64,000 nt of DNA from Physella acuta (Eukaryota > Mollusca > Gastropoda > Physidae): NCBI RefSeq assembly GCF_028476545.1, contig NW_026733191.1, positions 51,001 to 115,000 of the forward strand. Reading direction: 5' to 3'. Every line of letters starts with the position of its first letter. Position 1 is the first letter of the stretch. The position numbers were made by a program, and so were the translations under genes. Of this stretch, positions 60,030 to 64,000 are shown piece after piece. A model generated the notes under the pieces. The model was not told the origin of the DNA. It ran no database searches and saw only the letters and a list, made by a program, of their open reading frames with translations.

Positions 60030-61920
60030 CTAGTTACTAGAGCCATAGTTACATGGGTCACAGTTACTAGAGTCACAGTTACTAGAGTCACAGTTACTGG
60101 GGATATAGTTACTAGAGCCATAGTTACATGGGTCACAGTTACTAGAGTCACAGTTACTGGGGATATAGTTACTAGAGCCATAGTTACATGGGTCACAGTT
60201 ACTAGAGTCACAGTTACTGGGGATATAGTTACTAGAGCCATAGTTACATGGGCCACAGTTACTAGAGTCACAGTTACTGGGGATATAGTTACTAGAGCCA
60301 TAGTTACATGGGCCACAGTTACTAGAGTCACAGTTACTGGGGATATAGTTACTAGAGCCATAGTTACATGGGTCACAGTTACTAGAGTCACAGTTACTGG
60401 GGATATAGTTACTAGAGCCATAGTTACATGGGTCACAGTTACTAGAGCCAGTTACTGGGGCCATAGTTACTACAGCCAGTTACTGGGGCCACAGTTACTA
60501 GAGCCAGTTACTGGGGCCACAGTTACTAGAGCCAGTTACTAGAGTCACAGTTACTGGGGCCACAGTTACTAGAGCCAGTTACTGGGGCCATAGTTACTAG
60601 AGCCAGTTACTGGGGCCACAGTTACTAGAGCCAGTTACTGGGGCCACAGTTACTAGAGCCAGTTACTGGGGCCATAGTTACTAGAGCCAGTTACTGGGGC
60701 CACAGTTACTAGAGCCAGTTACTAGAGTCACAGTTACTGGGGATATAGTTACTAGAGCCATAGTTACATGGGTCACAGTAACTAGAGTCACAGTTACTGG
60801 GGATATAGTTACTAGAGCCATAGTTACATGGGTCGCAGTTACTAGAGTCACAGTTACTGGGGATATAGTTACTACAGCCATAGTTACATGGGCCACAGTT
60901 ACTAGAGTCACAGTTACTGGGGATATAGTTACTAGAGCCATAGTTACATGGGTCACAGTTACTAGAGTCACAGTTACTGGGGATATAGTTACTAGAGCCA
61001 TAGTTACATGGGTCACAGTTACTAGAGCCAGTTACTGGGGCCATAGTTACTACAGCCAGTTACTGGGGCCACAGTTACTAGAGCCAGTTACTGGGGCCAC
61101 AGTTACTAGAGCCAGTTACTAGAGTCACAGTTACTGGGGCCACAGTTACTAGAGCCAGTTACTGGGGCCATAGTTACTAGAGCCAGTTACTGGGGCCACA
61201 GTTACTAGAGCCAGTTACTGGGGCCACAGTTACTAGAGCCAGTTACTGGGGCCATAGTTACTAGAGCCAGTTACTGGGGCCACAGTTACTAGAGCCAGTT
61301 ACTAGAGTCACAGTTACTGGGGCCACAGTTACTAGAGCCAGTTACTGGGGCCATAGTTACTAGAATCACAGTTACTAGAGTCACAGTTACTGGGGGGAAA
61401 GTTACTAGAGCCACAGTTACTAGAGCCAGTTACTGGGGCCATAGTTACTGGGGGGGGGGGGAAAGTTACTAGAGCCACAGTTACTAGAGCCAGTTACTGG
61501 GGCCACAGTTACTAGAGCCAGTTACTGGGGCCACAGTTACTAGAATCACAGTTACTAGAGTCACAGTTACTAGAATCACAGTTACTAGAGTCACAGTTAC
61601 TAGAGTACCAGTTACTAGAGTCACAGTTACTAAAGTCACAGTTACTAGAGTCACAGTTACTAGAGTCACGGTTACTAGAGTCACATTTACTAGAGTCACA
61701 CTTACTGGGGCCACAGTTACTGGGGCCACAGTTACTAGAGTCACATTTACTAGAGTCACATTTACTGGGGCCACAGTTACTGGGGCCACAGTTACTAGAG
61801 TCACATTTACTGGGGCCACAGTTACTAGGGCCACAGTTACTAGAGTCACATTTACTGGGGCCACATTTACTGGGGCCACAGTTACTGGAGCCACAGTTAC
61901 TAGAGTCATATTTACTGGGG
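60030..61920. repeat. 1.9-kb minisatellite with 15-bp units in 60-bp higher-order repeats
   Basis: The base unit is about GTTACTAGAGTCACA. Four variants form a 60-bp repeat (ends AGAGTCACA, GGGGATATA, AGAGCCATA, then ATGGGTCACA) seen about seven times at 60030-60445 and five times at 60721-61030. The stretch after each block (60445-60720 and 61025-61300) is nearly identical, so a segment of about 575 bp is itself duplicated. Long frames on - here (VTLVTV-type, SSNCGPSN-type) are repeat artefacts. Confidence 0.92.
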
Positions 61921-61924
61921 CCCG

Positions 61925-62235
61925 ATCCTTCGAAAACGTTGACCGTAGCACCACCAGAAATGAGGTAACATGGCAACGAGCAAACAAACTTCCAGTTGAA
62001 GAAATCATCCATAGAAAATGGTAGTGGATTGGCCACACACTCAGGAAGCCTGTATCCAGCATAAGAAGACAGGCCCTCACCTGGAATCCACAGGGTAAAA
62101 AGGAAAAGAGACCGACCAAGAGAGAACTGGAGACGTGAGTTGGAAGAAGACACCAAGAAGACTGGATACACCTGGAGGCAGTTGGAAATCAAGGCAGCAA
62201 GTTGAGAAGAGACAGATGTTGCTCGTGTATGAGAA
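61925..62235 (+). mobile_element. decayed LINE 3' end (reverse transcriptase C-terminus)
   Basis: Translated in pieces it gives [40 protein letters not shown] and [19 protein letters not shown]. This is the conserved tail found after the reverse transcriptase domain of many animal LINEs. Stops and a frame change show it is dead. It abuts the minisatellite on its left; its 3' end is unclear near the C run at 62237. Confidence 0.7.
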
Positions 62236-62314
62236 CCCCCCCCCCCCCCCCCCCATCTCCTCTCCACACATCTGATGAACCCAAGGGAGAGGCGTCAACT
62301 ATACATGACAATAG

Positions 62315-62412
62315 TTATGTCGCAGGAGCTGCCGAAAGAAGCCACATATGTAGGGAGTTCGAACTCTTGACGTTTCGGGTTAACCACCATGTGCTTTTCC
62401 TACCAACCAGGC
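62315..62412 (-). mobile_element. tRNA-like SINE head
   Basis: Read on -: GTTGGCCTGGTTGGTAGGAA, then GGTGGTTAACCCGAAACGTC and AAGAGTTCGAACTCCC as B box. Only the tRNA-like part is clear. Confidence 0.5.
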
Positions 62413-62419
62413 CAACAAC

Positions 62420-63250
62420 ATAAACATAATATGTCAACAAACAACATCATTGCCTATGGTTTTTTACAGACCTTCAAATATTCGTTTTATTACTTTGGTC
62501 GTTGTCAGGAAAATTTGCCTGCTTAATATTTCAGTCGGTGTCTATACTCATTAATAAACCTAAACACGAAAAAAAAGTTTATATATTTTGTTAAGTAAAT
62601 GTTTAAAACCTTTAAAACCTTATTCAGAAAGAAACATATTAAAAGCAAAACTATAAATAGGACACTGTCCAGATTAATTAACTCAATAATTAATAATTTA
62701 ATAATTAACTGATTACATTTTTCTAGACACTTGACACGATCTTCGATAATTTCGTTTTGTTTTCCAACAAATGCCCAGAGAAAGAGAGGATGGGCGTTAA
62801 TCGTGTCGATATAAATACTTAAGCAGGGGACATAATTCGCGCCATTTTTACAGTTGATGGAATATTATTGTAAAAAGCCTGAACAAAGATATTTTTTAAC
62901 AAAGCTTTTCTGCTGAATAAGCTAAGTGACTTCAAAGGTAAACAGGTAATTGAAAATTAGGTCAACAAATTCCTATCAACTTTTTATAAAAGATGAAACA
63001 TGATAATATGTTACTAACTTAGCAAAACATCGGATTTCAAAATTGTGAAAAAAGGAACATTTATTTACATAGGCTACTGATTATATGCAAAAAGAAAATA
63101 ATGTGATTAATTTTTCCGAAATTTATTTTTACAAATTATTTAAGGTCTAGACTCGAGACTAGAGCAATATTAGACCACAAGTGCAGCGAGTTCAATTAAA
63201 TTATGAAGTTTTTAATTTTGTTTGGATAATATGAAATAAAAACAACAGTA
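62420..63250. other. upstream of BMAL1, AT-rich, nothing recognised
   Basis: No supported coding frame. The BMAL1 first exon and promoter could be here or outside the window. A GCGCCATTTTTACAG stretch near 62840 is the only G/C-richer spot. Confidence 0.3.
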
Positions 63251-63256
63251 ATGGGT

Positions 63257-63430
63257 ATAATAATAATAATAATAATTATTATCATTATTATTATTACCAC
63301 CATAACCATAACCATAAAACCATTACATTATCATCATCATCATCATCTTCATTATTATTACTATTATTATTATAAAAAATATTATTATTATTATTATTAC
63401 TATTATTATTACTATTACTATAACTATTAT
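63257..63430. repeat. (ATT/TCA)n compound microsatellite
   Basis: AATAATAATAATTATTATCA, CATCATCATCATCATC and TATTATTATTATT runs. Confidence 0.9.
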
Positions 63431-63646
63431 CAAAACGACAATAGTAGAAACAGAAAAAAAATCATTAGTGTTAAGCTTTCTTAAGAATTTTAAAATGATA
63501 ATAATAATACCCACAGCAATAAAGGCTATAATACTTCATTCAGTAAAAACTTAAAGAACTTATCTATTTTCAAATAAATGTTTATGCCTAGTGACCCGGA
63601 ATGAGTATACGAACTGTAGCATTTTATATAAATAACTGATGATATA

Positions 63647-63740
63647 ATAGGACTGGTAAGTAGGTCACCAACCAGTTATATGGCTCATGCAGGTTTTATT
63701 GAGCCGTAGAACTGGTTGGTGACCTACTTACCAGCCCTAT
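63647..63740. mobile_element. 94-bp hairpin MITE upstream of BMAL1 (copy 2)
   Basis: Same element as 57435-57528 with two or three changes (ATAGGACTGG at the left, CAGTTATATGG in the arm). Arms again carry TAAGTAGGTCA at 63657-63667 (+) and 63720-63730 (-). TA at both edges. Confidence 0.82.
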
Positions 63741-63824
63741 TGTGACAGACACAGCCCTGACTTACCCAAAATAGGAAAATAAAGTCCGATTGTGTCACAC
63801 TGAATATCCGTTTATAAGATGATT

Positions 63825-63910
63825 TTGGTGTTCGGGGTAGGTAGTCTGTCGTGGATTCGAACTCAGTACCCGGCACATTGCCATTGGATACAGTGACATA
63901 GATGCACGCT
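63825..63910 (-). mobile_element. tRNA-like SINE head relic
   Basis: Read on -, CGGGTACTGAGTTCGAATCC is a good B box; the A box side (GTGCATCTATGTCACTGTAT) is decayed. Confidence 0.4.
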
Positions 63911-64000
63911 GGGAGGTTGGCTACTGATGTCAATCAAAACTTGTAGTCTCTGAGTGTAATCCTGGAGAGCAAACAAATTAAGAGAGGTTAAGTTAATAGT

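Noticed and set aside
60005-61016. Long - strand reading frames (VTLVTV and SSNCGPSN types) of over 100 codons
   Set aside because: They simply translate the 15-bp minisatellite; a unit length divisible by three keeps any frame open. No start context, domain or splice support.
61484-62267. Two long - strand frames (211 and 251 codons)
   Set aside because: Part minisatellite, part antisense of a LINE fragment; not genes.

Overview
The window is nuclear DNA from an invertebrate animal. Its genes are split by many spliced introns, the background is AT-rich, and it is packed with short non-autonomous transposons, tRNA-derived SINEs and tandem repeats. The protein set (cathepsin D, U1 snRNP protein C, RUNDC1, BMAL1/cycle) and the repeat style suggest a mollusc, probably a gastropod; that placement is inference, not proof.

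Four host genes can be followed exon by exon with matching splice phases. (1) A cathepsin D-type aspartic protease on + (1451-7254, 9 coding exons, 428 aa). (2) SNRPC/U1-C on - (16375 down to 9749, 6 coding exons, 157 aa). Cathepsin D and SNRPC converge across a Helitron-like element (8093-9303). (3) RUNDC1 on + (21029-28914, 14 coding exons, 608 aa), divergent from SNRPC. (4) BMAL1/cycle, the circadian bHLH-PAS activator, on - (58609 down to 39958, 14 coding exons seen, 649 aa from the first internal Met, start uncertain). RUNDC1 and BMAL1 converge across about 11 kb without a gene. Base composition there flips from T-rich to A-rich near 32.66 kb, as expected if two long 3' UTRs meet.

The mobile part is rich. 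There are two hAT-type MITE families with 8-bp target duplications. One DNA element of 1.73 kb has 60-bp inverted ends and a 9-bp target duplication and carries a PHD-like zinc-finger reading frame. There are two LINE 3' fragments, many tRNA-type SINE pieces, and two copies of a 94-bp near-perfect hairpin with TA target sites. A 1.9-kb minisatellite with higher-order structure lies upstream of BMAL1.

Three things stand out. First, seven of thirteen RUNDC1 introns, and at least three BMAL1 introns, carry tandem repeats that start at the splice junction and copy the splice site with adjoining exon bases, making decoy splice sites. Second, both copies of the 94-bp hairpin sit in or upstream of BMAL1, and each arm holds a perfect match to the ROR/REV-ERB response element consensus. 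Third, the MULE-like element carries a PHD-like finger frame.
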